64,000 nucleotides of DNA from Bradyrhizobium sp. AZCC 2176 (GCF_036924645.1 NZ_JAZHRX010000001.1:2728001-2792000); one strand, 5' to 3'. Shown: positions 21,446-31,480, numbered from the stretch's first letter. Notes: generated from the letters alone by a model not told the origin. Program-made: numbers and translations.

Positions 21446-21456
21446 CCCTCCGGGCG

Positions 21457-22128
21457 TCACTTCAAATGCTTCGCGAAAAACGCCAGGCTGCGCGGCCAGG
21501 CGATGTCGGCGCTGGCCTTGTCGTAGCTGGCGCGCTCGTCGCAGTGAAAGCCGTGCTGCGCGCCGGGATAAATGTGGACTTCGACATCAGGCCGCTTGGC
21601 CTTGATGGTTTCGACGTCGGTCAGCGGAATGCCTGCATCCTTTTCGCCGAAATGCAGTTGCGTCGGCACTTGCGGCTTGTCGTCGGCAAAGCGGACCACG
21701 GCGCCGCCGTAATAGCCGACCGCGGCCGATAGACCCGACAGCTTGGTCGCCGCCGCATAGGCGATGCTGCCGCCGAGGCAGAAGCCGATGATGCCGACCG
21801 GGCCGACATCCTTCACGGCATCGATCGCGGCCTGGGTATCGCGCAGCATCGCGGCCCAATCGGGATTGGCGATGAACTTTCGCGCGGTCGCGATCTCGTC
21901 CGGCGAATAGCCGCACTGGAAGTCCGGCTGGACGCGATCGAAGATCGACGGCGCGATCGCGACATGGCCTTCGGCCGCCAGCCGATCGCACACCGAGCGG
22001 ATGTGGTGATTGACGCCAAAGATCTCCTGGATCACCACGATGGCCGCTTTTGGCGCGCCCGCGGGATCGGCGCGATAGCCGCCCGGTTTGAAGCCGTCCG
22101 ATGCCGTCAGTTTGATATCCTGTCCCAC
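21457..22128 (-). CDS. Dienelactone hydrolase family protein
   Basis: This is a 223-residue alpha/beta hydrolase with the DLH arrangement: nucleophile Cys117 in GFCLGG, Asp164 in EKDAGIP, His192 in GAQHGFHC, and Glu35 in IQEIFG, which in the family helps activate the Cys. DLH enzymes open the lactone ring in chloro-aromatic degradation, but many homologues are general hydrolases, and no aromatic pathway surrounds it here. It is the last gene of a minus-strand trio with two downstream-oriented hydrolase-region genes. Confidence 0.92.
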   Translation of the reverse strand: MGQDIKLTASDGFKPGGYRADPAGAPKAAIVVIQEIFGVNHHIRSVCDRLAAEGHVAIAPSIFDRVQPDFQCGYSPDEIATARKFIANPDWAAMLRDTQAAIDAVKDVGPVGIIGFCLGGSIAYAAATKLSGLSAAVGYYGGAVVRFADDKPQVPTQLHFGEKDAGIPLTDVETIKAKRPDVEVHIYPGAQHGFHCDERASYDKASADIAWPRSLAFFAKHLK

Positions 22129-22190
22129 GGGTCATCCCTTCTTGTTTTGGGTCGCACGAAGTCGGTTGCGTGAATGTGCGGAGCCGAGAG

Positions 22191-22535
22191 CTACTGCCAC
22201 ATCCAGTTGTGGCCCCAGTCGCCCTTCCAGCCGGCCAGCCGACCTTTGCGGAATTGCAGATAGAGCCGGTCCTTCTTGTAGAACAATCCGCTGCCGCCGA
22301 TGTTGCGGAATACGAGGAAGATTTCCTCGCCCGGTCGTCCCCGGACATAATTCAGCGGGGTGCCGAGCGCCCGCGCGGCTTCGTCGGCGTCCATGCCGAA
22401 CGCCAAGGGTGTGTTGTTCGACAGCGTTTCGGTGAAAGGCGGCGGATAGGGGTCGCCGATCGGCGGCAGTTTTTGCGCGGCAGCCTGCGCAAAGCTGCCT
22501 GCGAGCAGGGCGAGGGCCACAGCGGCTATCTTCAT
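22191..22535 (-). CDS. Small exported protein, unknown function
   Basis: The 114-residue product has a clear signal peptide (MKIAAVALALLAGSFAQAAAQ). The mature part contains GMDADEAARALGTPLNYVRG, then IFLVFRNI and LYLQFRKGRLAGWKGDW. This looks like a small SmpA/BamE-like alpha-beta fold (a helix followed by strands ending in a tryptophan), but I do not assign it firmly. Its ATG overlaps the TGA of the upstream hydrolase by four bases, so the two are translationally coupled. Confidence 0.75.
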   Translation of the reverse strand: MKIAAVALALLAGSFAQAAAQKLPPIGDPYPPPFTETLSNNTPLAFGMDADEAARALGTPLNYVRGRPGEEIFLVFRNIGGSGLFYKKDRLYLQFRKGRLAGWKGDWGHNWMWQ

Positions 22536-23335
22536 GACGCGGCCTTTGTCGTTGCCGTTTCTCCGGTTGTCTTGGCATCGAGGCCGTCGAGGAACGGCAG
22601 CACGGCGTCGATGAAGGCCTGCGGCTGGTCGATGTTGACGGCGTGGCCGGCGGCCGGGATCACCACCTTCTGCGCGCCGGGAATCTTGGCCGCCATGTAG
22701 TCGGAAGCGGCGAGGAACGGTGTATCGTCGGCGCCGACGACGATCAGGGACGGCACCTTGATATCGGGCAGGGACTCGATCACGCGGGCATCGCGCTGGG
22801 TCAGCATGCCGCGCGCGGCGCGCGCCAGTCCCGACGCGTCGCGATGGGTGACGCTGGACCGTTCCCGGCTGGCCGATTTCAGAACCTCCAGGCCCTCGCG
22901 CTCGAAGCGGTCGCCGGTGTCATGCGCGCGCTTATTCCAGACCTCGCGGGCCTCGTCCTTCTTGAAGCCCGGGCCGGTGTCGATGATCAGCAGTGCGCGG
23001 ACGCGGTGCGGATGGGCCCGGTAGAACGCCAGCGACATGTAGCCGCCGAGCGAGAGCCCGCCGACGATCGCCTTTCCGGCGCCGACGGCGTCGAGCAGCG
23101 CCGCCATGTCGCCTACCGTCAGCGCCTCGCTATAGGCAGCGGTATCCTCGGGGTAACCGGACTGGCCGTGACCGCGCATGTCCCACAACACGAGCTTGTG
23201 ATGTTTCGACAAGGCCGCGATCTGGCCTTGCCACATCCCGCTCGTCGACGAATAGCCATGGGTCAGCAATAGAGGTGGGCCGGCGCCGTGAACCTCGTAG
23301 TGGATCCGGACTCCGTCGCGATTGATTGTCGGCAT
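22532..23335 (-). CDS. Alpha/beta-fold hydrolase
   Basis: The start is the ATG at 23335 (MPTINRDGVRIHYEVHGAGP); the frame is open further upstream but that part lacks family sequence. The 267-residue product shows the oxyanion HG (LLLTHGYSS), nucleophile elbow GLSLGG (Ser95), acid near VVGADDTPF and His in PAAGHAVNID. The fold covers esterases, lactonases (3-oxoadipate enol-lactonase type) and haloperoxidase-like enzymes; the substrate is not predictable. It leads a short operon with the small exported protein. Confidence 0.9.
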   Translation of the reverse strand: MPTINRDGVRIHYEVHGAGPPLLLTHGYSSTSGMWQGQIAALSKHHKLVLWDMRGHGQSGYPEDTAAYSEALTVGDMAALLDAVGAGKAIVGGLSLGGYMSLAFYRAHPHRVRALLIIDTGPGFKKDEAREVWNKRAHDTGDRFEREGLEVLKSASRERSSVTHRDASGLARAARGMLTQRDARVIESLPDIKVPSLIVVGADDTPFLAASDYMAAKIPGAQKVVIPAAGHAVNIDQPQAFIDAVLPFLDGLDAKTTGETATTKAAS

Positions 23336-23656
23336 TCCTGTTTTTCCCGAAGCAAACGACGCCCCATACCGCCCTCGCACTATCCTAGCGCGATCCGTTC
23401 GCCGTTGGGAAATGCGGAAACAGAAGGTGCGTCTGCGGCGACGCCGTTCATTGACGTGTCGGCGACAAAGCCTTGCCGCAGCGCACAAGCAGCCCTTCAA
23501 TGTTTTATTCTCTTCGAACGATTCCAAATTGGATTGCCTCCGGGAAAGTTCGGTATCATTCTGCGCGCCGACTGGCATCGACCCGGTGGGTGCCGGCCAA
23601 TACCCAAAAGTGAGATGCCGCCGTAAGCGGCTTCCGACACCGGAAGGGAAAACGCG
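23336..23656. other. Divergent promoter region, hydrolase / iorA
   Basis: About 320 bp separate the divergent hydrolase and 2Fe-2S genes. No gene, RNA or strong inverted repeat is evident. A moderately AT-rich patch near 23495-23530 is the likeliest promoter area. Confidence 0.4.
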
Positions 23657-24148
23657 ATGCCAAATCTCAATATCAACGGACGGAATATGTCCGTCGAGGC
23701 GGCCGGCGATACGCCGCTGCTCTGGGTCATCCGCGAGCAATTGCAGATGACCGGTACGAAATTCGGCTGCGGCGCAGGTCTCTGCGGCGCCTGCACGGTT
23801 CACGTCAACGGCGAAGCCGTTCGTTCCTGCCAGACCCTGGTCAGCGACGCCGTCGGGAAGAAGATCACCACCATCGAAGGTCTGTCCGCCAAGGGCGATC
23901 ATCCCTTGCAGAAGGCCTGGATTCTCGAGCAGGTCCCGCAATGCGGCTACTGCCAGTCGGGCCAGATCATGCAGGCGGCATCGCTTCTTTCCAAGAATCC
24001 GAATCCGACCAAGGATGAAGTGGTCGCGCATATGGACGGCAATCTGTGCCGTTGCATGACCTATTCGCGCATTCAGAAGGCGATCATGCGCGCCGCATCC
24101 GAAATGCGTACTGCCTCCAACGCCGGCACCGAGCGGAGGGCCACATGA
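23657..24148 (+). CDS. iorA: 2Fe-2S subunit of a molybdenum hydroxylase (isoquinoline 1-oxidoreductase alpha type)
   Basis: The 163-residue electron-transfer subunit has a plant-type 2Fe-2S cluster with Cys38, Cys43, Cys46 ([11 protein letters not shown]) and Cys58. A second helical 2Fe-2S domain uses Cys96, Cys99 (QCGYCQSGQ), Cys131 and Cys133 (GNLCRCMTY). This two-cluster layout is that of the small subunits of the xanthine oxidase family. Its stop overlaps the start of the large subunit by four bases. No signal peptide is present; in this family the small subunit is carried across the membrane bound to its Tat-targeted partner. Confidence 0.9.
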   Translation: MPNLNINGRNMSVEAAGDTPLLWVIREQLQMTGTKFGCGAGLCGACTVHVNGEAVRSCQTLVSDAVGKKITTIEGLSAKGDHPLQKAWILEQVPQCGYCQSGQIMQAASLLSKNPNPTKDEVVAHMDGNLCRCMTYSRIQKAIMRAASEMRTASNAGTERRAT

Positions 24149-26427
24149 ATACGCACGTGAAAATCACCGATAACGTTCCCACCGATCTCAGCCGCCGCTC
24201 ATTCCTGGTTGGCTCGGCCGCCACCGGCCTCGTGCTCGGCTATGCCGGCGTTCCCGGCATCGATCAGGCTTTGGCGGCACCCTCCGCTTTCGAGCCCAGC
24301 GTCTGGTATTCGATTGGGCCCGACGGTCTCGTCACCGTCACCTGCGGCAAGGCCGACATGGGCCAGCACATCGCCTCGACCATGGCGCAGATCGTTTCCG
24401 AAGAGCTCGGTTCGAACTGGAAGGACATGCGGGTCCAGCTTGCCTCCAACGATCCGAAGTTCAACGACCCCGTGCTCGGCGCGCAGATTACCGGCGGTAG
24501 CTGGAGCACGATGATGAACTTCGATGCGATGAGCCGCGCGGGCGCCGCGGGACGTATCGCGTTGACCGAAGCCGCCGCCAGCGCGATGGGCGTGCCGACC
24601 GGCGAGTTGGTGGTGCGTAACTCTACTGTCGCGCATCCGAAGTCGAAGAAGTCGATGACGTTTGCAGAAATCGTCAAGAGCGGCAAGATCACCAAGACCT
24701 TCACGCCGGATGAACTCAAGGCGATCAAGCTCAAGACACCCGATCAGTACACGATGGTCGGCGTCTCGGTTCCGCAGCTCGACATCCCCCCGAAGGTCAA
24801 CGGCACGGCCAAATACGGCATCGACGTCATGCTGCCGGGCATGGCCTACGGCAAGGTGGTCACGCCGCCGGTGCGCTATGGCGCCACGGTGAAGTCGGTC
24901 GACGATTCTGCTGCCAAGAAGGTGCCGGGCTTCATCAAGGCGGTGACGCTTGATGACAAGACGGGTAGCACGACCGGCTGGGTGGTGGCGGTCGCCAATA
25001 CCTATGCCAACGCCCGCAAGGCGGCCGACGCGCTGAAGATCACCTATGACAACGGTCCGAACGCCAAGCTGTCGAGCCAGTCGTTGCTCGACGAAGCCAA
25101 GCGGCTGCAGGCGCTCGACGATTCTGGACAGTTCTTCGTCAAGGACGGCGACACGGCGGCGGCCTTCGGGACCGCGGCCAAGGTGCTGGAGGCGGAATAC
25201 ACCACCAGCATCAACATCCATGCACCGCTGGAGCCGATGAACGCGACTGCCGAGTTCAAGGGCGACATCCTGCACATCTATTCCGGCAATCAGTTCGCGA
25301 CGCGCTCCGGCGCGATCGCGGCGGGGGCTGCCGGGATCGATCCCAAGTTCGTCGTGATGCATCAGATGTGGCTGGGCGGCGGCTTCGGCCGGCGTCTCGA
25401 CGCCGACATGATGGTGCCCGCGGTGCAGGCGGCGAAAGCCGTCGGCAAGCCGGTCAAGGTGATCTATTCGCGCGAAAATGACATGACCATGGACTATTCG
25501 CGTCCGCTGACCTTCCAGAAGGTGAAGGCGGGCGTGGACGGTGACGGCAAACTGATCGCGCTCAACCACGACGTGGTCTCGGCCTGGCCGACCGCGCGCT
25601 GGGGAATCCCCGATTTCCTGACGCCGTCGGTCGACAAGAAGGGACCGCTGGACTCGTTCACCGTGAATGGTGCGGACTTCTTCTATTCCGTGCCCAATCA
25701 CAATGTCCGCGCGATCAAGAACGAGATGGCGCATACCGCCACCCCGTCGGGACAGTTGCGCTCGGTCGCGCCTGGCTGGACCTTCTGGGCGGTCGAAAGC
25801 ATGATCGACGAACTCGCCCACGCCGCCGGCAAGGATCCCGCCGAGTACCGGATCGCGCTGCTGGACGGCAAAGGCAAGAACGACGGCGGTGCGCAACGCC
25901 TGCGCAACACGCTGCTGGCGGCGATGGGCATGGCCGGCTACGGCACCACCAAACTGCCGAAAGGCGAGGGCATGGGCGTCGCCTGCGTCTCGTCGCAGGA
26001 GCGGGCAACCGCAAGCTGGACCGCATGCGTGGCCCACGTCGCGGTTTCGCCGTCCGGCGATGTCAAGGTCAAGAAATTGACCGTTGCCACCGACGTCGGC
26101 ATGCAGGTGCATCCCGACAACATCCGCGCCCAGGTCGAGGGCGCGGCGCTGTGGGGCCTTTCGCTCGCCATGTATGAAAAGGCGACGCTGAAGGACGGTG
26201 GTATCGAGCAGACCAATTTCGATACCTACACGCCACTGCGGATGAGCCAGACGCCGGAAGTCGCCGTCAACGTCATCGCCAACGGCGACAAGCCGACCGG
26301 CGTCGGCGAGCCGGCAGTGACGGTGATCGCGCCCGCGCTCGGCAACGCCATCTTCAACGCCTGCGGCGCGCGCATCCGCTCGTTGCCGATCACGGCGGAA
26401 GCGGTGAAGGCGAACATGAAGGCGTAA
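24145..26427 (+). CDS. iorB: Molybdopterin-binding large subunit of the hydroxylase (isoquinoline 1-oxidoreductase beta type)
   Basis: The 760-residue product starts at the ATG that overlaps the iorA stop (ATGA). A twin-arginine signal ([21 protein letters not shown]) is visible at about 15-40, so the complex is probably periplasmic. The molybdopterin-binding domain is present, and GVGEPAV near the C-terminus carries the Glu that acts as base in the xanthine oxidase family. Such two-subunit enzymes oxidise N-heterocycles or aldehydes and normally pass electrons to a cytochrome c; none is encoded here, nor is an XdhC-type cofactor-loading protein. The substrate is unassigned; isoquinoline is only the name-giving family member. 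Confidence 0.9.
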   Translation: MNTHVKITDNVPTDLSRRSFLVGSAATGLVLGYAGVPGIDQALAAPSAFEPSVWYSIGPDGLVTVTCGKADMGQHIASTMAQIVSEELGSNWKDMRVQLASNDPKFNDPVLGAQITGGSWSTMMNFDAMSRAGAAGRIALTEAAASAMGVPTGELVVRNSTVAHPKSKKSMTFAEIVKSGKITKTFTPDELKAIKLKTPDQYTMVGVSVPQLDIPPKVNGTAKYGIDVMLPGMAYGKVVTPPVRYGATVKSVDDSAAKKVPGFIKAVTLDDKTGSTTGWVVAVANTYANARKAADALKITYDNGPNAKLSSQSLLDEAKRLQALDDSGQFFVKDGDTAAAFGTAAKVLEAEYTTSINIHAPLEPMNATAEFKGDILHIYSGNQFATRSGAIAAGAAGIDPKFVVMHQMWLGGGFGRRLDADMMVPAVQAAKAVGKPVKVIYSRENDMTMDYSRPLTFQKVKAGVDGDGKLIALNHDVVSAWPTARWGIPDFLTPSVDKKGPLDSFTVNGADFFYSVPNHNVRAIKNEMAHTATPSGQLRSVAPGWTFWAVESMIDELAHAAGKDPAEYRIALLDGKGKNDGGAQRLRNTLLAAMGMAGYGTTKLPKGEGMGVACVSSQERATASWTACVAHVAVSPSGDVKVKKLTVATDVGMQVHPDNIRAQVEGAALWGLSLAMYEKATLKDGGIEQTNFDTYTPLRMSQTPEVAVNVIANGDKPTGVGEPAVTVIAPALGNAIFNACGARIRSLPITAEAVKANMKA

Positions 26428-26456
26428 AGACAGGCGCATCATCGATCGATGAATGG

Positions 26457-26485
26457 TCCGCCGGGGGCATGCTCCCGGCGGATTT
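26457..26485 (+). terminator. Terminator-like hairpin after iorB
   Basis: TCCGCCGGG (26457-26465) and CCCGGCGGA (26474-26482) are perfect 9-base arms with an 8-base loop, followed by TTT. It starts 29 bp after the iorB stop. Confidence 0.65.
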
Positions 26486-26504
26486 GTCTTGTGAGCCCAC
26501 GACG

Positions 26505-26655
26505 TCATGCCCCGCCAACGGGTCTCGCCTTCGGCGAGCCCGATGACAGGCGGCAGGGCATCCAGTACGCCGCGGCCGTGGCGACTTCACAGTCGTCGCG
26601 GCGTACCGGATCATCCGCCCCAGTGCGCACTTGCGCACAAGGCGGATGATGACAG
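26505..26655. repeat. Compound palindromic intergenic element
   Basis: Several hairpins are packed in 150 bp: GCCTTCGGC, a GTACGCCGCG/CGCGGCGTAC pair, and ATCATCCGCC ... GGCGGATGAT flanking GTGCGCACTTGCGCAC. It resembles other dispersed palindromes of this genome type and carries no gene. Confidence 0.7.
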
Positions 26656-26778
26656 GCGCGGGTGCGTCGCGTCACGAACCAGATCGCTAAAATTTTAGCG
26701 TTTATGGTAGTTCGCCTTCAGCATCCCTCTTAAGTCCCGGGGAACCCATTCTCCGCTAGCATCGGTTGCACGTCGTCA

Positions 26779-27897
26779 ATGCTAGGGGTCTGGGGTTTCA
26801 TGACATCGGTAGCCAACAAGACTTCGACCAAGCGCCGGCTGCTGCTGGCTTCGGATCGGGGCGATCAAAGCAGCGAACTCGCCAGCATTCTGCGGTCCGT
26901 CGGTCAGGTCGACACGATCGCGACTTCTGATATTCCCGACGCGCCGGAGCGCGACCTGGCGGGAATCGTGGTCGACATCAACTTGCGCTCCGCCGAGAGC
27001 GTGCAGTTGGTACGCAACAAGCTGCGCGCCGAGGCCTATCGCGAAATGCCGCGGCTGTTCGTGCTGGCGGATGCGTTGCATCATGGATCGATGCAGGCCT
27101 GGGCGCTCGGCGCCACCGACACCATCGCGCGGCCCTTCGACGCGCAAGGAATCCTGCAGCGAATTCGCGCGGCGTTTCCGGACAGCGATGGCTTTGACGA
27201 GACCGATCGCGGCAAGGCCCTCAACCGCGGGGTCGAGGCGGCGCATGCCGTGATGGTCAAGATCTTCGAAAAGCTCCCGGCCGGCGTTCCCCTGAAATTC
27301 ACTGACATCGTCGAGGCCGAGAACAAGATTCTCAAGGCGATCAGGCATTCATCCTTGCGGGAATGGTTGACGACGGTCGGCTGCCATCACAGCGGCAGCT
27401 ATCGCCATTGTCTCTTCGTCACCGGTTTTGCGGTCGCCTACGCGCAGCATCTCGGCATGCGCGAGGACGACCAGCGTCGTCTCGCCCGCGCCGCCCTGCT
27501 CCACGACGTCGGCAAGGCCTTCATTCCGGTGGCGATCCTGGACAAGCCGGGCCCGCTGACGCTGGAAGAAATGGAAGAGATGCGCCAGCATCCGCGCCGT
27601 GGCTACGACGCGCTGTCCGCGCAGGGCGGTTTCCCGCCCGAAATGCTCGATGTGGTGCTGCACCACCACGAGTTCCTCGACGGCACCGGCTATCCCAACG
27701 GCCTGAACGGCAAGCAGATCAGCGACATCGTGAGGCTGACCACGATCGTGGATATCTATGCGGCTTTGGTCGAGAAGCGTGCCTACCGGCTGCAGTTCAC
27801 CCACGCAAAGGCGTTCGGCATGATGGAAGAAATGGGCGACAAGCTCGACCAGCATTTGCTGCACGCCTTCCGCCCGGTGGCGTTCGGGTATTATTGA
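26779..27897 (+). CDS. HD-GYP domain protein with degenerate receiver
   Basis: The 372-residue product (365 if the ATG at 26800 is used) has an N-terminal receiver-like fold (about 20-135) and a C-terminal HD-GYP domain. The HD motif is LLHDVGK (His242, Asp243) and the GYP motif is HHHEFLDGTGYP (about 295-306), so the catalytic metal ligands look intact for hydrolysis of cyclic di-GMP. In the receiver, Asp66 occupies the phosphorylation position but the conserved Lys is replaced (IARPFD), so classical phospho-signalling is doubtful. It is monocistronic, bounded by palindromic elements on both sides. Confidence 0.88.
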   Translation: MLGVWGFMTSVANKTSTKRRLLLASDRGDQSSELASILRSVGQVDTIATSDIPDAPERDLAGIVVDINLRSAESVQLVRNKLRAEAYREMPRLFVLADALHHGSMQAWALGATDTIARPFDAQGILQRIRAAFPDSDGFDETDRGKALNRGVEAAHAVMVKIFEKLPAGVPLKFTDIVEAENKILKAIRHSSLREWLTTVGCHHSGSYRHCLFVTGFAVAYAQHLGMREDDQRRLARAALLHDVGKAFIPVAILDKPGPLTLEEMEEMRQHPRRGYDALSAQGGFPPEMLDVVLHHHEFLDGTGYPNGLNGKQISDIVRLTTIVDIYAALVEKRAYRLQFTHAKAFGMMEEMGDKLDQHLLHAFRPVAFGYY

Positions 27898-27937
27898 TTT
27901 TCCGTTCGTGATTCCGAGGCGATGCGAAGGCCCCGTA

Positions 27938-28012
27938 GGGTGGGCAAAGCGAAGCGTGCCCACCACTTCTGGCGCTGCTCTTGATGGTGGGCACGCTGCG
28001 CTTTGCCCACCC
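27938..28012. repeat. Palindromic element with GGGTGGGCAAAGCG arms
   Basis: The left arm GGGTGGGCAAAGCG and right arm CGCTTTGCCCACCC are inverses around a loop that itself holds GTGCCCACCA / TGGTGGGCAC. It lies between the convergent HD-GYP and amidohydrolase genes and could terminate both. Confidence 0.8.
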
Positions 28013-28031
28013 TGCGCGACTACGCTACGAA

Positions 28032-29723
28032 CTAGCGCATCTCCGCAAACGGCGGCGCCGCATACACCACCTTGCCGCCGACCATCGTCAGCACCGATTT
28101 GATCTTGCCGATCTCCTTCACGGGCGCGGTCATGTAGTCCGCCGACAGCACCGCGAGGTCGGCGAACTTGCCGGCCTCCAGCGTGCCGCGTTTGTCGTCG
28201 TCATTTGCCATGAAGGCGGTGTTGCGGGTGTACATCTCCAGCACTTGGCGACGGCTGGGCGCTTCCTCGTCGCCGCGGGTCTTGATGCCACCGATCGTGG
28301 TACCGTCGAGATACCACTGCAGCGACACGAAGGGATTGTAGGACGACACGCGATGTGCGTCGGTGCCGCCGCCGACCACGAGCCCGAGCTTCATCGCGGT
28401 CGCAATCCGCGGCATCGCCTTGGCGTGTTCGACGCCGACCTCCTTCTGCAGCCGCTCGCCGCCGAAATAGAGCCCATCCTGCACGCCCCAGACCAGGCCG
28501 AGCGCCTTCATCTGTTTCAAGCTGGCTTCAGAGGCATTGTAGAGATGCAGCACGGTCCAGCGCAGGTCGCGCACCGGAAAATCCTTGTTGATGTCCTCGA
28601 CCACGTCGAGCAGGTCGTGCACCGTGCGGTCCGGGTTCCAGTGTAGCTGGATGGTGTAGCGCCTTGACGCCGCCCAGCGCAGCAACTCGGCGAGCTTCGC
28701 CTTGCCGTCTGGCGTGATGTCGCCGTCGGTCCAGTCGGCCCAGATCAGGATTTCGCCGGGGCCGTTGAAGTGCAGCATGGCATCGCCGAATCCTGGTGGC
28801 GAGAGTTGCGTCAGGTTTTGCAGGTCGGCGAGCTCGCTGCCGGGCTTTGGCGCGCAGAGGTGATAGGCGACGCGCACCGTGAGCTGCTTGTCCTGCCACA
28901 GCCTGAACACCGCCTGGTAATTCGCCGGATACATGCTGACGCCGCCGCCATCGACGATGCCGGTAATGCCGAGGCTGTTCATCTCGCGGAAGAACTTCCT
29001 GGAGCCATCGATTTGCTGCTCCATGGTCGGTTTTGGCAGCTTGTCAAAAACCTTGCCGAGCGCAGCGCCGCCGGCTTCGATGATGCCGGTCGGCTTGTTG
29101 TCGCTATCGCGCGCGAGCTTGCCGCCGGGCGCCACATCGTTGTCGTCGCGGATGTTGAGCGCCTCCATCGCCTTCGTCGACAGCAGCAGCCAGTCATAGA
29201 GATGCTGGATGTAGACGGGATTGTCGGGCGCCACTGCTGCGACTTCCGCCGGTGTCGGCCGGCGCTTCTCGGCAAACTGCTCCTCGGTCCAGCCGCCGGC
29301 GACGACGATCCAGGATCCGGGCTTTTGCGCCCTCGCAGCTTGACCGATCTTCTCCAACGCGTCCTTCAGCGTGGGCACGCCGATCCAGTTCACCTCGGTG
29401 CCGAATGTCAGCGCGGCGCGGATGCCGTGGATGTGTCCGTCGGTGAGCCCGGGAATCACGGTGCGACCGCCAAGGTCGACCAGCTTCGCGGTCTTGCCGG
29501 CAAGCTTCTTCATCGCGGCAGAAGTGCCGGTCGCGAGGATCCTGCCATCCCCGACCGCGATTGCCTGCTGCGTGGAGAAATCCTTGTCGACGGTGAGGAT
29601 CTTGCCGTTGAAGAGGATCGTGTCGGCGGTTTGGGCTGACGCGATGCTGACCGGTGATGTCACGATGAAAGCCGCCGCAAAATAGCAAGAAAGCCTCACG
29701 GAATTCGACCTCAGCTCCGACAT
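28032..29723 (-). CDS. Exported amidohydrolase (YtcJ-like)
   Basis: I place the start at the ATG at 29723, with AGGGGAG upstream; an upstream ATG at 29771 would add 16 residues with no ribosome site. The 563-residue product has a signal peptide ending SPVSIASAQ, then the amidohydrolase opening ADTILFNGKILTVDKDF and the metal motif TDGHIHG. A GGGTDAHRVSSYNPF block follows near residue 480. YtcJ-like enzymes hydrolyse C-N bonds in amides or cyclic ureas, with N-substituted formamide deformylase as a relative; the substrate is unknown. Confidence 0.88.
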   Translation of the reverse strand: MSELRSNSVRLSCYFAAAFIVTSPVSIASAQTADTILFNGKILTVDKDFSTQQAIAVGDGRILATGTSAAMKKLAGKTAKLVDLGGRTVIPGLTDGHIHGIRAALTFGTEVNWIGVPTLKDALEKIGQAARAQKPGSWIVVAGGWTEEQFAEKRRPTPAEVAAVAPDNPVYIQHLYDWLLLSTKAMEALNIRDDNDVAPGGKLARDSDNKPTGIIEAGGAALGKVFDKLPKPTMEQQIDGSRKFFREMNSLGITGIVDGGGVSMYPANYQAVFRLWQDKQLTVRVAYHLCAPKPGSELADLQNLTQLSPPGFGDAMLHFNGPGEILIWADWTDGDITPDGKAKLAELLRWAASRRYTIQLHWNPDRTVHDLLDVVEDINKDFPVRDLRWTVLHLYNASEASLKQMKALGLVWGVQDGLYFGGERLQKEVGVEHAKAMPRIATAMKLGLVVGGGTDAHRVSSYNPFVSLQWYLDGTTIGGIKTRGDEEAPSRRQVLEMYTRNTAFMANDDDKRGTLEAGKFADLAVLSADYMTAPVKEIGKIKSVLTMVGGKVVYAAPPFAEMR

Positions 29724-29798
29724 GACGCGCTCCCCTTGTGATTCTATGTTATTGTTCTGCTCCCCCGTCATCGCTTCGCTCGCAATGACGGAGCAAGT

Positions 29799-31379
29799 CT
29801 ACTCCAGCATCTTGCGCAATTCCGCCTTCGCCACCTTCTCCAGCGTCGAGCGCGGCATGTCGTCGACGAGATGAATCTCGCGCGGCACCTTGAAGTCCGC
29901 TAACGAAGTGCGGCAGGCGGCCATCACCGCGTCATGCAGATCGGCGGGTGCGCCGGCGACGCCGGCCTGCGGAATGATGAAGACGACGGGCACTTCATCC
30001 AGCATCGGATGCTTCTTCGCCACCACCGCGGCCTCTCGCACGCCGGGCACGATCGCAATTACCTGCTCGATCTCGGAAGCCGCGACATTCTCGCCGCCGA
30101 CCTTGAGCATATCCTTGGTGCGGTCGCCGAATTTTATGAAGCCGTTCTCCAACAGCGTGACGCGGTCGCCGGTAATGAAATAGCCGTGTTCGTCAAAGCT
30201 TTCGCCCGTGGCCTTTTCGTTGTGCAGATATTCTGAAAACAGCGACAGGCCGGGGATGCCCTTGATCAGGAGATCGCCGGTGCCGCCGACGGGCGTAGGC
30301 CGGCCGTCGTCCCCAACGATGCGGATCTGATATTCCGGCGCGGCGCGCCCGATCGACATCGGCGTATTGGGCTGGTCGATCTCGCCGACGATGCCATGAG
30401 TAATGGTTTCGGTCATGCCCCACCAGCCAATCGTCTTGACGCCGAAGGCGGCAAACGGCGGCGGCTCGGATACGGCGGTGCCCCAGAGGCGGAATTTATG
30501 GTTTTTCGGATTCTCATGTTCCAGCAGCGCCTTCATGCAGAAGGGGATCGTCGAGGTCCAGGTGCAGTTGTGCTCCAGCGCCACGCCCCAGAAGCGGCTT
30601 GCCGAAAACCGCGGCTGGATCACGCAGGTGGCGCCGACCCACAGCGTCGCCAGCATCGAATAGGCCAGCGCATTGGTGTGAAACAGCGGGAGATAAGTCT
30701 GGTGCACGTCGGCGGCGTGGAGGTCCTCATGCGCGGCATTGATCTTGGCGCCCCACAGCGCGTTGGCATGCGTCCACAGCACCGCCTTCGGCCGCGACGT
30801 GGTGCCTGAGGTGTACTGGACGCTGCACGGCGCGAACGGGTCGGCGGCCCGGCGTGGCCGGTCGGCACTGTCGGCGAACAGTTGCTCAAAACTGTCGCCG
30901 CGCGGTACAGCTTGCGCAGGCCGGCCGCCCGCATCATGCGAGATCACGGCGATCCAGCGCAGGCCGCGGCAATGGGTCGAGATCAGTTCGGCATATGCCG
31001 GCTGGGTGATGGCGGCGACCGCGCCGCAATGGCCGGCGAAATACTCCATCTCCGCTGCCGCCGAGCGGGTATTGGTGGTGACCGCGATCGCGCCGAGTTC
31101 GACGCAGGCAAACCAGGCCAGGACAGCTTCGATGCAATTGTCGAGATGGATCAGCACATATTCGCCGGGCTTGACGCCGCGTTTGACAAGGCCGGCGGAA
31201 AGGGCGCCGACGCGCTCGTGAAATTCGCCGTAGGACCAGCTCCGCGCCGGAGCCTCGAACGGTGCCCAGATCAGGAACGGATGGTTGCGGCGGCTTTCGG
31301 CGCGCATCCGTAGCAGCCACGGCACGTCGAGGCCTGCGAATGGTCCGACAATGCCCGGCGCGGCCTGTGAATCGATCAT
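29799..31379 (-). CDS. AMP-binding acyl-CoA ligase (CaiC-like)
   Basis: This 526-residue member of the ANL superfamily makes an acyl-AMP and then an acyl-CoA. The P-loop motif is YTSGTTSRPKAVLWTH, the A5 motif is GWWGMTET, the Asp in YFITGDRV contacts ATP ribose, and the C-terminal RTKDMLKVGGENVAASEIE and late Lys (LEKVAKAELRK) fit catalysis. GGGAGG precedes the ATG. The closest flavour is the carnitine/crotonobetaine-CoA or short-chain acid ligases, but the acid is not predictable. The neighbouring amidohydrolase and VOC genes on the same strand suggest catabolism of some amide or acid. Confidence 0.92.
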   Translation of the reverse strand: MIDSQAAPGIVGPFAGLDVPWLLRMRAESRRNHPFLIWAPFEAPARSWSYGEFHERVGALSAGLVKRGVKPGEYVLIHLDNCIEAVLAWFACVELGAIAVTTNTRSAAAEMEYFAGHCGAVAAITQPAYAELISTHCRGLRWIAVISHDAGGRPAQAVPRGDSFEQLFADSADRPRRAADPFAPCSVQYTSGTTSRPKAVLWTHANALWGAKINAAHEDLHAADVHQTYLPLFHTNALAYSMLATLWVGATCVIQPRFSASRFWGVALEHNCTWTSTIPFCMKALLEHENPKNHKFRLWGTAVSEPPPFAAFGVKTIGWWGMTETITHGIVGEIDQPNTPMSIGRAAPEYQIRIVGDDGRPTPVGGTGDLLIKGIPGLSLFSEYLHNEKATGESFDEHGYFITGDRVTLLENGFIKFGDRTKDMLKVGGENVAASEIEQVIAIVPGVREAAVVAKKHPMLDEVPVVFIIPQAGVAGAPADLHDAVMAACRTSLADFKVPREIHLVDDMPRSTLEKVAKAELRKMLE

Positions 31380-31480
31380 TGGTCCTCCCGTGCAGCTTCA
31401 TCGGCTGCCTTGGTTTTTGCTTGGGAGTAGTTCTGCCATCGGATGGCGCGATGGGCAAATCGGGAGTGCCGTCCCCTCCG

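Noticed and set aside
24199..26508. 769-codon minus-strand open frame opposite iorB
   Set aside because: Antisense shadow of a recognised molybdopterin subunit with intact motifs; it has no domain of its own.
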